Of a DNA stretch of 64,000 nucleotides, positions 42,301-51,829 are shown piece by piece. Below the pieces are notes generated by a model. It saw nothing but the letters and a program-made list of their open reading frames with translations, searched no databases and was not told the origin of the DNA. Source of the DNA: Streptomyces sp. SCL15-4 (lineage in GTDB: Bacteria > Actinomycetota > Actinomycetes > Streptomycetales > Streptomycetaceae); NCBI RefSeq assembly GCF_033366695.1, contig NZ_JAOBTQ010000001.1:6634001-6698000 (forward strand), read 5' to 3'. Each line of letters starts with the position of its first letter. The stretch's first letter is position 1. The translations under genes were made by a program, and so were the position numbers.

Positions 42301-42331
42301 GTCAACTTCCCCGCAGTCTAGGACGGTTGAC
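42301..42331. promoter_or_regulatory. Inverted repeat upstream of hydrolase gene
   Basis: GTCAAC (42301-42306) and GTTGAC (42326-42331) flank AGTCTA (42315-42320), which reads TAGACT, a good -10, on the minus strand. It may be operator plus promoter of the hydrolase gene. The rest of the 318-base gap before the SseB gene shows no gene. Confidence 0.4.
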
Positions 42332-42538
42332 GCGGCGAGCCGGTCGCGCGCCGGCGCACGCTGACAGCGCCCAGCCCCGGTCGCGTCCCCGTCCGCCACC
42401 AGACAGCCGCTCCCGTCCGCCCCCACCCGTCCGCCGCCGACGCCCTCGACGTCCACGGCGTCCACGGCCCCGCCCGTGCCGCCTGCCGGTTCCCGGCGGC
42501 CCGGCACCGGCCCGGCGGCCTCTTCCCACGCGGCCCGC

Positions 42539-42544
42539 TATAGG
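42539..42544 (+). promoter_or_regulatory. -10 element of probable leaderless sseB-like mRNA
   Basis: TATAGG lies 4 bases before GTG 42549 and 10 before GTG 42555, so transcription should begin at or beside the start codon. No RBS is visible. Confidence 0.45.
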
Positions 42545-42554
42545 GTCGGTGACC

Positions 42555-43295
42555 GTGGCGAACAAGAACATTCCCGACCCCGGCTTCTCCGACGACGACG
42601 GCTCCGCCGACCCCCGGCTGAGCGCCGCGCTCGCCGCCTGGGCCGAGGACCGCGGCGCCCTCGGGCCCGTCCTGGAGGCGCTCAAGGGCGCCCGTCTGCT
42701 GGTTCCGGTCGTCGCCGTGCTCGGCGAGGTCGAGGAGGACGGGAACGGTCTGCGCCGCGAGAAGACCAGCGACATGGCCGTCCCCACCCTGAAGGCCGGC
42801 GACCGCACCGCGCTGCCCGCCTTCACCTCCACCGACTCCCTCGCCCGCTGGGACCCCGAGGCCCGCCCGGTCGCCGTCCCCCTGCACCAGGCGCTCCAGG
42901 CCGCCGCGCACGAGAAGGCGGACACGATCGTGCTGGACCTCGCCGGACCGGTGCCGTTCGAGCTGACCGGCCCGGCGCTGCTCGCCCTCGCCGAGGGCCG
43001 CACCAGCACCGATCCGCTCGCCGACCCGGCCGTGGTGGCGGCCGTCCGTACGGCGGTGGCGGCGGAGCCCGCCGTGCTGCGCGCCCATCTCGGGCCCGGG
43101 CGGGCCGACGGCACCCTCGCCCTCGTCCTCGACCCGGCCGCGCCGCCCGCCGAGGCCGCCCGCGCGGTCGCCGGACGGCTCGCCGCCGACGAGACACTGC
43201 GGGCCCGCCTGGTGCGCGGCCTCGACCTGGCACTGCTGCCGGCCGGGACCACGCCTCCTGGCGAGCCCTTGTACGTGAAGGAACAGACCCCCTGA
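42555..43295 (+). CDS. SseB-family protein
   Basis: 246 residues with the SseB N-terminal domain: GALGPVLEALKGARLLVPVVAVLGE and PAFTSTDSLARWDPEARPVAVPLHQALQ. The family was named for enhancement of serine sensitivity in E. coli; its molecular role is unclear. GTG 42555 gives VANKNIPDPGF; GTG 42549 is in frame and equally possible. It converges on the DUF1844 gene with a 16-base gap. Confidence 0.88.
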   Translation: MANKNIPDPGFSDDDGSADPRLSAALAAWAEDRGALGPVLEALKGARLLVPVVAVLGEVEEDGNGLRREKTSDMAVPTLKAGDRTALPAFTSTDSLARWDPEARPVAVPLHQALQAAAHEKADTIVLDLAGPVPFELTGPALLALAEGRTSTDPLADPAVVAAVRTAVAAEPAVLRAHLGPGRADGTLALVLDPAAPPAEAARAVAGRLAADETLRARLVRGLDLALLPAGTTPPGEPLYVKEQTP

Positions 43296-43311
43296 AAGAA
43301 GGGGGAGCGGG

Positions 43312-43668
43312 TCAGCCGTAGACCGGGCCGGTGTACTTCTCGCCCGGTCCCTGGCCCGGCTCGTCCGGGACGACCGACGCCTCGCGGAACGCCAGCTGGA
43401 GGGACTTCAGGCCGTCGCGCAGCGGGGCCGCGTGGAAGGAGCTGATCTCGGTCGTGCTCGCGTCCAGCAGGCCGGCGAGCGCGGTGATCAGCTTGCGGGC
43501 CTCGTCCAGGTCCTTGAACTTCTCGCCCTCCTCGCTCAGCCCGAGCTTCACGGCGGCGGCGCTCATCAGGTTGACGGCGACCGTCACGATCACCTCGACG
43601 GCGGGGACCTCGGCGATGTCCCGGGTCATCGCGTCGAAGTCGGGGGACTCAGGAGGGGTGTCACTCAT
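43312..43668 (-). CDS. DUF1844 protein
   Basis: 118 residues. The DUF1844 pattern VEVIVTVAVNLMSAAAVKLGL followed by LDEARKLITALAGLLDAST is clear. An actinobacterial gene commonly found divergent from infC, as here. The function is unknown. ATG has AGGAGG upstream on the minus strand. Confidence 0.9.
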   Translation of the reverse strand: MSDTPPESPDFDAMTRDIAEVPAVEVIVTVAVNLMSAAAVKLGLSEEGEKFKDLDEARKLITALAGLLDASTTEISSFHAAPLRDGLKSLQLAFREASVVPDEPGQGPGEKYTGPVYG

Positions 43669-43742
43669 GCCCCACACGATAGGCCCCGCCGGGCGCGCCC
43701 CGACCCGCGGGAGCCCGCCCCGCACGGCCCGCGGCGCACGGT

Positions 43743-43772
43743 TTGGCACCCTCTGTGGCAACCCTGTAGTCT
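43743..43772 (+). promoter_or_regulatory. Vegetative promoter of infC-rpmI-rplT
   Basis: TTGGCA (43743-43748), an 18-base spacer, and TAGTCT (43767-43772) give a good HrdB-type promoter. The start point near 43779 would leave a leader of about 290 bases before infC. Confidence 0.7.
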
Positions 43773-43779
43773 GGGGGAA

Positions 43780-44069
43780 ACGACCGGCCGGACACCTGCG
43801 TGTTCGGCCCACAAGTGGAGGCTCCGATCTCCCACCTGCTCCGTCCTCAGGGACGGCGGGTCCGGTCAGGCGACCGCCATCGTTCCGTACGGGCGATGGA
43901 GTCGCCCGAAAGCGCGCCCCGCGACATCGCGGCGGTGCTCCGGACGTATGGGAGCCCCGCATGTGATCGTCCGGGGCATTTTTGTTGCCTCGGCGCGGTT
44001 AGGTCTAACGAACACAGACGTTACGCGGCTGTCCGCCAGACCGTCGCGTGGTGCTACCGAGGAGGATCC
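43780..44069 (+). ncRNA. Structured infC leader with internal terminator (candidate autoregulatory element)
   Basis: A two-part hairpin GGCGAC/GTCGCC and CCATCG/CGATGG spans 43869-43906 with a self-complementary CCGTACGG loop. Downstream GCCCCG (43954) pairs with CGGGGC (43972) and is followed by ATTTTTGTT, an intrinsic-terminator layout that is striking at this GC content. GCTCC (about 43937) can pair with GGAGC (43951-43955), which overlaps the terminator stem and would exclude it. The ribosomal protein L20 leaders of Firmicutes control the same operon by such attenuation; whether this is the same class is unknown. Confidence 0.65.
43954..43986 (+). terminator. Leader terminator/attenuator upstream of infC
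   Basis: 6-bp GC stem with a 12-base loop containing AUGUGA, then a T-rich run ATTTTTGTT. It lies about 175 bases after the predicted start point and 84 before infC, so it must be read through for expression. Confidence 0.65.
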
Positions 44070-44072
44070 ATC
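44059..44072 (+). promoter_or_regulatory. RBS and rare ATC start codon of infC
   Basis: GAGGAGG at 44059-44065 precedes ATC at 44070 by four bases. The nearest in-frame ATG upstream is 58 codons away inside the leader hairpin, and the nearest in-frame GTG downstream would remove 15 conserved residues. Confidence 0.75.
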
Positions 44073-44717
44073 AGCGCCGAGCCCCGCATCAACGACCGGA
44101 TTCGCGTTCCCGAGGTGCGACTTGTCGGTCCCAGTGGCGAGCAGGTCGGCATCGTGCCGCTCGCGAAGGCACTGGAGCTTGCGCAGGAGTACGACCTGGA
44201 CCTGGTCGAGGTCGCGGCGAACGCCCGTCCGCCCGTGTGCAAGCTCATGGACTACGGGAAGTTCAAGTACGAGTCGGCCATGAAGGCCCGTGAGGCGCGC
44301 AAGAACCAGGCGCACACGGTCATCAAGGAGATGAAGCTCCGGCCGAAGATCGACCCGCACGACTATGACACCAAGAAGGGTCACGTCGTCCGGTTCCTCA
44401 AGCAGGGCGACAAGGTCAAGATCACGATCATGTTCCGTGGCCGTGAGCAGTCCCGCCCCGAGCTGGGCTACCGACTGCTGCAGCGGCTCGCGGAGGACGT
44501 CCAGGACCTCGGCTTCGTGGAGTCGAACCCGAAGCAGGACGGCCGCAACATGATCATGGTCCTCGGTCCGCACAAGAAGAAGACCGAGGCGATGGCCGAG
44601 GCCCGTCAGGCGCAGGAGGCCCGCAAGGCCGAGGCGAAGGCGAACCCCGGCAAGTCGCAGAACCCTGCCGAGGCCGAGGCGTCAGAGGCGCCGTCCGAGG
44701 AGCCGGCCGAGGCGTGA
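44070..44717 (+). CDS. infC: Translation initiation factor IF-3
   Basis: 215 residues from an ATC start ([20 protein letters not shown]). It binds the 30S subunit, keeps it apart from 50S and rejects non-canonical start codons. N-domain (1-75), linker with KAREARKNQ, and C-domain ([29 protein letters not shown]) are complete. An acidic/Ala-rich tail is usual in actinobacteria. E. coli infC starts with AUU and is thereby autoregulated; the ATC here suggests the same logic. First gene of infC-rpmI-rplT. Confidence 0.95.
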   Translation: MSAEPRINDRIRVPEVRLVGPSGEQVGIVPLAKALELAQEYDLDLVEVAANARPPVCKLMDYGKFKYESAMKAREARKNQAHTVIKEMKLRPKIDPHDYDTKKGHVVRFLKQGDKVKITIMFRGREQSRPELGYRLLQRLAEDVQDLGFVESNPKQDGRNMIMVLGPHKKKTEAMAEARQAQEARKAEAKANPGKSQNPAEAEASEAPSEEPAEA

Positions 44718-44775
44718 TCCCCGGGGGATGTGCACCTGTGCGTCCCCGAGGATGTAACCGATAGAAGAGAGCGAC

Positions 44776-44815
44776 GCTCCACCGTGCCCGGTTTTCACGA
44801 CCGGGCACCGGAGCG
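44776..44815 (+). promoter_or_regulatory. Two-tier hairpin between infC and rpmI
   Basis: Inner perfect 9-bp stem GTGCCCGGT/ACCGGGCAC with a 7-base loop (44784-44808) and outer stem CGCTCC/GGAGCG. No T-run follows, so it is less likely a terminator than an RNA-processing or L20-binding site controlling rpmI-rplT. Confidence 0.55.
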
Positions 44816-44840
44816 CCACCGACGAGGAGATAACGGCGCT

Positions 44841-45035
44841 ATGCCGAAGAACAAGTCGCACAGCGGTGCCAGCAAGCGCTTCAAGGTCACCGGCTCCGGC
44901 AAGGTGCTCCGCGAGCGCGCCGGCAAGCGCCACCTGCTCGAGCACAAGTCGTCCCGCGTCACGCGTCGCCTCACCGGCAACGCCGAGATGGCCCCGGGCG
45001 ACGCCGCGAAGATCAAGAAGCTTCTCGGCAAGTGA
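44841..45035 (+). CDS. rpmI: 50S ribosomal protein L35
   Basis: 64 residues, complete: [20 protein letters not shown], the basic [14 protein letters not shown] core and [10 protein letters not shown] at the end. Component of the large subunit. ATG after GACGAGGAGATAA. Co-transcribed with infC and rplT. Confidence 0.97.
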   Translation: MPKNKSHSGASKRFKVTGSGKVLRERAGKRHLLEHKSSRVTRRLTGNAEMAPGDAAKIKKLLGK

Positions 45036-45133
45036 CGCGGCGGCGCTCTGCGAGCGCCGTGCGTCGGGACCGGGACCGAATCGTTTCCGGGTCGTGTGAG
45101 GACCCCCACGACCCCGCTACAAGGAGTTAACAA

Positions 45134-45517
45134 GTGGCACGCGTCAAGCGGGCAGTCAACGCCCACAAGAAGCGCCGGGCGATCCTGGAGCAGGCCTCCG
45201 GCTACCGCGGTCAGCGTTCGCGCCTGTACCGCAAGGCCAAGGAGCAGGTCACCCACTCGCTGGTCTACAACTACAACGACCGCAAGAAGCGCAAGGGCGA
45301 CTTCCGTCAGCTGTGGATCCAGCGCATCAACGCCGCTGCCCGCGCCAACGGCATCACCTACAACCGCTTCATCCAGGGTCTGAAGGCCGCGAACGTCGAG
45401 GTCGACCGCAAGATCCTGGCCGAGCTGGCCGTGAACGACGCGAACGCCTTCGCGGCGCTCGTCGAGGTCGCGCAGAAGGCGCTGCCGTCGGACGTCAACG
45501 CGCCGAAGGCCGCGTGA
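45134..45517 (+). CDS. rplT: 50S ribosomal protein L20
   Basis: 127 residues. The N-terminal arm ([38 protein letters not shown]) binds 23S rRNA early in assembly; the globular end has [24 protein letters not shown]. In other bacteria L20 represses its own operon by binding the mRNA, which fits the structured regions before infC and rpmI. GTG start after AAGGAG. Confidence 0.97.
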   Translation: MARVKRAVNAHKKRRAILEQASGYRGQRSRLYRKAKEQVTHSLVYNYNDRKKRKGDFRQLWIQRINAAARANGITYNRFIQGLKAANVEVDRKILAELAVNDANAFAALVEVAQKALPSDVNAPKAA

Positions 45518-45550
45518 CGCCGCGCTGGCTCTGAGCCGACGTTCACTTCG

Positions 45551-45587
45551 GGACCCGCAGGCTGTATGGCTTGCGGGTCCTGTTGTT
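45551..45587 (+). terminator. Terminator of infC-rpmI-rplT operon
   Basis: Perfect 9-bp stem GGACCCGCA/TGCGGGTCC with a 12-base loop and a T-rich tail (TGTTGTT), 33 bases after the rplT stop. Confidence 0.85.
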
Positions 45588-45622
45588 GGGGCCTCGGGGC
45601 AGTCGTCCGGCTGCCGGCCGGT

Positions 45623-45653
45623 GGGGGCTGGTCGCGCGGTTCCCCGCGCCCCT
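45623..45653. repeat. Dispersed Streptomyces intergenic repeat
   Basis: GGGGCTGGTCGCGCGGTTCC followed by CCGCGCCCCT resembles, from memory, a short element found many times between genes of Streptomyces genomes. GCGCGG-TTCC-CCGCGC folds into a tight hairpin. It lies between the rplT terminator and the methyltransferase gene. Confidence 0.6.
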
Positions 45654-45715
45654 CGCCGGGCGCCGTAGCCGCCCAGCACAGAAACAAGAGCACTCTCTCG
45701 AAGGTGAAGAACAAC

Positions 45716-46579
45716 ATGCCCCCCGTCAGCCCCGAGCTGATCTCCCCCCGGTCCGCGCGTGTCTCTGCTGCCCGGCGGCTTGCCAAGCGGAACTTCCGGG
45801 GCAAGGACCGGCTGTTCCTCGCGGAGGGGCCGCAGGCCGTGCGGGAGGGCGCCGGGCACCGGGGAGCGGACGGCGGCGCGACGCTCGTGGAACTGTTCGC
45901 CACCGTCGAGGCCGCGGAGCGGTACGCCGACATCGTGGGGGAGGCCCGCGACGCCGGTGCCCGGGTGCACCTGGCCTCCGAGGAGGTCATCGCCGAGATC
46001 TCCACCACCGTCACCCCGCAGGGCCTGGTCGGGGTCTGCCGGTTCCTGGACACCCCCTTCGAGGACATCCTCGCCGCACGGCCGAAGCTGGTCGCCGTCC
46101 TCGCCCATGTGCGCGACCCCGGCAACGCCGGCACCGTGCTGCGCTGCGCCGACGCCGCCGGCGCGGACGCCGTGATCCTCACCGACGCCTCCGTCGACCT
46201 GTACAACCCCAAGGCCGTCCGGGCCTCCGTCGGCTCCCACTTCCACCTGCCCGTCGCCGTGGGCGTGCCCGTGGAGCGGGCCGTGGCCGGTCTGAAGGAG
46301 GCCGGCGTGCGCATCCTCGCCGCCGACGGGGCCGGCGACCGCGACCTGGACGAGGAACTGGACAAGGGCACCATGGGCGGCCCCACCGCCTGGGTGTTCG
46401 GCAACGAGGCCTGGGGACTGCCCGAGGAGACCCGCGCCCTCGCCGACGCCGTCGTACGCGTCCCCATCCACGGCAGGGCCGAGAGCCTGAACCTCGCCAC
46501 GGCCGCCGCCGTATGCCTCTACGCGTCGGCCCGCGCCCAGCGCGCCCCGGGAGGATGCCGCTCCGTCACCCGGAGCTAG
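45716..46579 (+). CDS. SpoU/TrmH-family RNA 2'-O-methyltransferase
   Basis: 287 residues. The N-terminal substrate-binding domain (RRLAKRNFRGKDRLFLAEGPQAVREG) is followed by the knotted SPOUT domain with motif 1 HVRDPGNAGTVLRCADAAGAD, motif 2 WVFGNEAWGLPEE and motif 3 VRVPIHGRAESLNLATAAAVCLY. It methylates a ribose 2'-OH in rRNA or tRNA with S-adenosylmethionine. ATG 45716 follows AAGGTGAAG; upstream in-frame codons cross the repeat and are unlikely to be translated. Confidence 0.92.
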   Translation: MPPVSPELISPRSARVSAARRLAKRNFRGKDRLFLAEGPQAVREGAGHRGADGGATLVELFATVEAAERYADIVGEARDAGARVHLASEEVIAEISTTVTPQGLVGVCRFLDTPFEDILAARPKLVAVLAHVRDPGNAGTVLRCADAAGADAVILTDASVDLYNPKAVRASVGSHFHLPVAVGVPVERAVAGLKEAGVRILAADGAGDRDLDEELDKGTMGGPTAWVFGNEAWGLPEETRALADAVVRVPIHGRAESLNLATAAAVCLYASARAQRAPGGCRSVTRS

Positions 46580-46640
46580 GTCCTGGCCGCCGCATTTCCG
46601 TCCGTCCGGCACCGGCCGGGCGCGGCGGACGCCACGGGAC

Positions 46641-46655
46641 CCGCCCTTCGGGCGG
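46641..46655 (+). terminator. Small hairpin after methyltransferase gene
   Basis: CCGCCC-TTC-GGGCGG lies inside a wider imperfect inverted repeat (GGCCGCCG near 46586 with CGGCGGCGGGCC near 46669). It is a plausible terminator before the histidine kinase gene. Confidence 0.45.
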
Positions 46656-46733
46656 ACGACGGGAATTCGGCGGCGGGCCCTAGTAGGGTGACCAGCGCGG
46701 GGCCCTGCGCCGTCTGAGAGGTGGGGTACGGGG

Positions 46734-47867
46734 ATGAGAGTGTCCGGCACGAGCGCCGCGCCGGAGGGACGGGACGCGCGGGACACCTCCGTGCCCGGGC
46801 CGGGCGGACACCGGGGCCTCGACCCGGACCAGCTGCCCGACGGCCTGGTCATCGCCGACGGACACGGCCGCGTGACCTGCTTCAACGCCGCCGCCGCGCG
46901 CATCACCGGGGTACGGCCCGCCGACGCCCTCGGACAGCCGCTGGAGAAGGCGCTGCCGTTAGAGGACCTGGAGGGCCGCCGCTGGTGGCAGCTCACCGAC
47001 CCCTACGGCGGGCTCGCCATCCGGGTCCGGCAGCCGGAACGCAACCTGCTGCTGCCGGGCGGCCGGGAGGTGCTGGTCTCCGCCCGCTATGTGCGTGACG
47101 AACCGCTGGGGCCGGTGCGTTCCGTCGTCGTCTCCCTCCGGGACACCGAGGCCCGCCGCCGCACCGAGCGCAGCCACGCCGAGCTGATCGCCACCGTCGC
47201 CCACGAACTGCGCTCCCCGCTGACCTCCGTGAAGGGCTTCACCGCCACCCTGCTCGCCAAGTGGGAACGCTTCACCGACGACCAGAAGCGGCTCATGCTG
47301 GAGACCGTCGACGCCGACGCCGACCGGGTCACCCGGCTCATCGCCGAACTGCTGGACATCTCCCGCATCGACTCCGGGCGCCTGGAGGTGCGCCGCCAGC
47401 CCGTCGACATCGGTGCCGCCGCCTCCCGGCACATCCAGGCCTACGTGGCCGCCGGCCAGCCCGCCGAGCGCTTCCTGCTCCGCGTCGAACAGCCGCTGCC
47501 CGCCCTGTGGGCCGACCCGGACAAGATCGACCAGGTGCTCGGCAACCTCATCGAAAATGCCGTGCGGCACGGTGAGGGAACCGTCACCATTGACGTCACG
47601 CCCTCGGCGTCCCCGCGCGAGGGCGAGGAAACCGGCACGTCGGTCACGGTGAGCGACGAAGGGTCCGGCATCCCGGAGGAGTCCATGAATCGCGTCTTCA
47701 CCCGCTTCTGGCGGGGCAGCAAGCGCGGCGGCACCGGGCTCGGGCTGTACATCGTCAAGGGCATCGTGGAGGCCCACGGCGGCACCATCACGGTGGGCCG
47801 CGCCCAGCGCGGCGGCGCCGAGTTCCGATTTATCCTGCCCGTGTCGGCCCCGGCGTATCTCGCCTGA
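46734..47867 (+). CDS. PAS-domain sensor histidine kinase, soluble
   Basis: 377 residues with no membrane segment. A PAS domain (about 30-135, LPDGLVIADGHGRVTCFNAAAARITGV) is followed by the phosphoacceptor region with ATVAHELRSPLTSVKGF and a HATPase domain (N-box NLIENAVRHGEG, G1 DEGSGIPEES, G2 GGTGLGLYIVKGIV). It should sense a cytoplasmic signal and phosphorylate a response regulator. None lies beside it, so it is an orphan here. TAGGGT at 46684-46689 could be its -10. Confidence 0.92.
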   Translation: MRVSGTSAAPEGRDARDTSVPGPGGHRGLDPDQLPDGLVIADGHGRVTCFNAAAARITGVRPADALGQPLEKALPLEDLEGRRWWQLTDPYGGLAIRVRQPERNLLLPGGREVLVSARYVRDEPLGPVRSVVVSLRDTEARRRTERSHAELIATVAHELRSPLTSVKGFTATLLAKWERFTDDQKRLMLETVDADADRVTRLIAELLDISRIDSGRLEVRRQPVDIGAAASRHIQAYVAAGQPAERFLLRVEQPLPALWADPDKIDQVLGNLIENAVRHGEGTVTIDVTPSASPREGEETGTSVTVSDEGSGIPEESMNRVFTRFWRGSKRGGTGLGLYIVKGIVEAHGGTITVGRAQRGGAEFRFILPVSAPAYLA

Positions 47868-47904
47868 CGGCCCACGGGCTCTTCGTACACCTCCGCCCCG
47901 TTAG

Positions 47905-49151
<1,247 letters not shown>

Positions 49152-49152
<1 letters not shown>

Positions 49153-51665
49153 TGCGGGTCCCGCTTTCTTGGCTGCGGGAGTACGTCGACCTGCCGGCGA
49201 CGGAGACCGGCCGCGACGTCCAGGCCAAGCTCATTTCGGCAGGCCTGGAGGTCGAGACCGTCGAGCAGCTCGGCGCCGACCTCAAGGGCCCGCTGGTCGT
49301 CGGCCAGGTGCTGACCATCGAGGAGCTGGAGGGCTTCAAGAAGCCGATCCGCTTCTGCACGGTCGACGTCGGCCAGGCCAACGGCACCGGCGAGCCCCAG
49401 GAGATCGTCTGCGGCGCCCGCAACTTCGCGGTCGGCGACAAGGTCGTCGTGGTCCTCCCCGGCGCCACGCTCCCCGGTGGCTTCTCCATCGCCGCCCGCA
49501 AGACCTACGGCAGGGTCTCGCACGGCATGATCTGCTCCGGCGACGAGCTGGGCATGGGCGACGACGGCACGCACGGCATCATCGTGCTGCCGCCGGAGAC
49601 CGAGGTCGGCAAGGACGCCATCGAGCTGCTGGAACTGGTCGACGAGGTCCTGGACATCGCCGTCACCGCCAACCGCGGCGACTGCCTGTCCATCCGCGGC
49701 GTGGCCCGCGAGACCGCCATCGCCTACGGCCTGCCGCTGCGCGACCCCGCCCTGATCGACGTACCGGCCCCGAACGCCTTCGGCCACCCGGTCCAGGTCT
49801 CCGAGCCGTACGGCTGCGACCGCTTCACCGCCCGCACGGTCACCGGTCTGCGAGCCGAGGCACGCTCCCCGATCTGGCTCCAGCGCCGGCTGCAGAAGGT
49901 CGGCATGCGCCCGATCTCGCTCGCCGTGGACATCACGAACTACGTGATGATGGAGCTGGGCCAGCCGCTGCACGCCTACGACCGGAAACTGGTCCAGGGC
50001 ACCATCGGCGTGCGCCGGGCCGAGGAGGGCGAGAAGCTCGTCACCCTCGACGGCGTCGAGCGCACGCTGCACGGCGAGGACCTGGTCATCACCGACGAGC
50101 GGGGCCCGATCGGGCTCGCCGGCGTGATGGGCGGCGCCGACACCGAGATCGCCGACCACGAGGACGCGGAGAACGCGACGACCGAGGTGGTCATCGAGGC
50201 CGCCCACTTCGACGCCGTCTCCATCGCCCGTACGGCCCGCCGGCACAAGCTGCTGTCCGAGGCGTCCCGCCGCTTCGAGCGCGGTGTCGACCCGCAGGCC
50301 GCCGCCGCTGCCGCGCAGCGCACCGTGGACCTGCTGGTCCTGCTCGCGGGCGGCACGGCGGAGGCCGGTGTCACCGAGGTCATCGCGCCCTCGGCGCCGC
50401 ACACCATCACCCTCCCGGCCGACCACCCCGACAAGGTCGCGGGCGTCACCTACGGCCGCGAGACGGTCGTCCGCCGCCTCCAGGAGGTCGGCTGCGACGT
50501 CTACGGACAGGACGAGCTGATCGTCACCGTCCCGTCCTGGCGGCCCGACCTGGCCGACCCGAACGACCTCGCCGAGGAGGTCATCCGCCTGGAGGGCTAC
50601 GAGAACCTGCCCTCCACGCTGCCCAAGCCCCCCTCCGGCCGCGGTCTGACCCACCGCCAGCGGCTGCACCGCCGGGCCGGCCGCGCGCTGGCCGGCGCCG
50701 GGTACGTCGAGGCGCCGAACTACCCCTTCGTCGGCGAGCAGGTCTTCGACCAGCTCGGGCTGGCCGCCGACGACCCGGCCCGCCGGGTCGTCAGGCTGGT
50801 CAACCCGCTCAGCGACGAGGAGCCCGCGCTGCGCACCACGCTGCTGCCGGGCCTGCTCGGCGCCCTGCGGCGCAACGCGGGCCGGGGCTCGCACGACCTC
50901 GCGCTGTTCGAGACCGGCCTGGTCTTCCACCCGCGCGAGGAGAACGGTGCCGCCGCGCACCTGCCCGTCGACCGGCGTCCCACCGACGAGGAGATCGCCG
51001 CGCTGAACGCCGTGCTGCCCGAGCAGCCGCGGCACGCGGCCGTCGTCCTCGCCGGCGCGCGCGAGCAGGCCGGCTGGTGGGGCAAGGGCCGCCCGGCGGA
51101 CTGGGCCGACGCCGTCGAGGCGGCGCGCGCCCTCGCCCGCGAGGCCGGTGCCGAGCTGGTCGTGCGCAAGGGCCAGTACGGTCCCTGGCACCCCGGCCGG
51201 TGCGCCGAGCTGGTGGTCGCCGCCGACGGCACCGAGAAGGTCGTCGGCCACGCCGGCGAGCTGCACCCGCGGGTCGTCAAGAGCCTGGGCCTGCCCGAGC
51301 GCACCTGCGCGATGGAGCTGGACCTGGACGCCCTGGAGGCGGCCGGCGACGGCGTGCCGCAGGCTCCGGGCATCTCCACCTTCCCGGTCGCCACGCAGGA
51401 CGTCGCCCTCGTCGTCGACAAGCCCGTACCGGCCGCGGAGGTCGAGGCGGCGCTGCGCGAGGGCGCGGGTGAACTGCTGGAGTCCATCCGGCTGTTCGAC
51501 GTGTACGAGAACGCGGAGCAGCTCGGCGACGGCCGCAAGTCGCTCGCGTACGCGTTGCGGTTCCGCGCCGGTGACCGGACGCTGACCGTGGACGAGGCGT
51601 CCGCGGCGCGCGACGCGGCGGTCGCCCTCGCGGGCGAGCGGACGGGTGCGGTGCTGAGGGGCTGA
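49152..51665 (+). CDS. pheT: Phenylalanine--tRNA ligase beta subunit
   Basis: 837 residues, full bacterial length. Domains in order: N-terminal PheT domain ([20 protein letters not shown]), EMAP-like tRNA-binding domain (about 40-150), B3/B4 editing domain that hydrolyses mischarged Tyr-tRNA-Phe, B5 domain, catalytic-like core and the C-terminal ferredoxin-fold anticodon-binding domain ([20 protein letters not shown]). One-base overlap with pheS. Confidence 0.97.
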
Positions 51666-51829
51666 ACGCCGCTCGGTGCATAAATGCGGATTGGCTGACG
51701 GTCGGATCACTCATTCGAGTGGGGACTCGGGGTGATCCGGCCCCTTCGGGGTCTGCCGTCGACAGAATCGGACCGGCCTTTCGGGGCCGGTCCGTCTGCT
51801 CTGTCAGGCCCACATGGGGGACCACAGGC

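Noticed and set aside
43800..44069. Reading infC from an upstream start near 43800
   Set aside because: The extra 90 residues match no IF-3 and would be coded by the structured leader and terminator.
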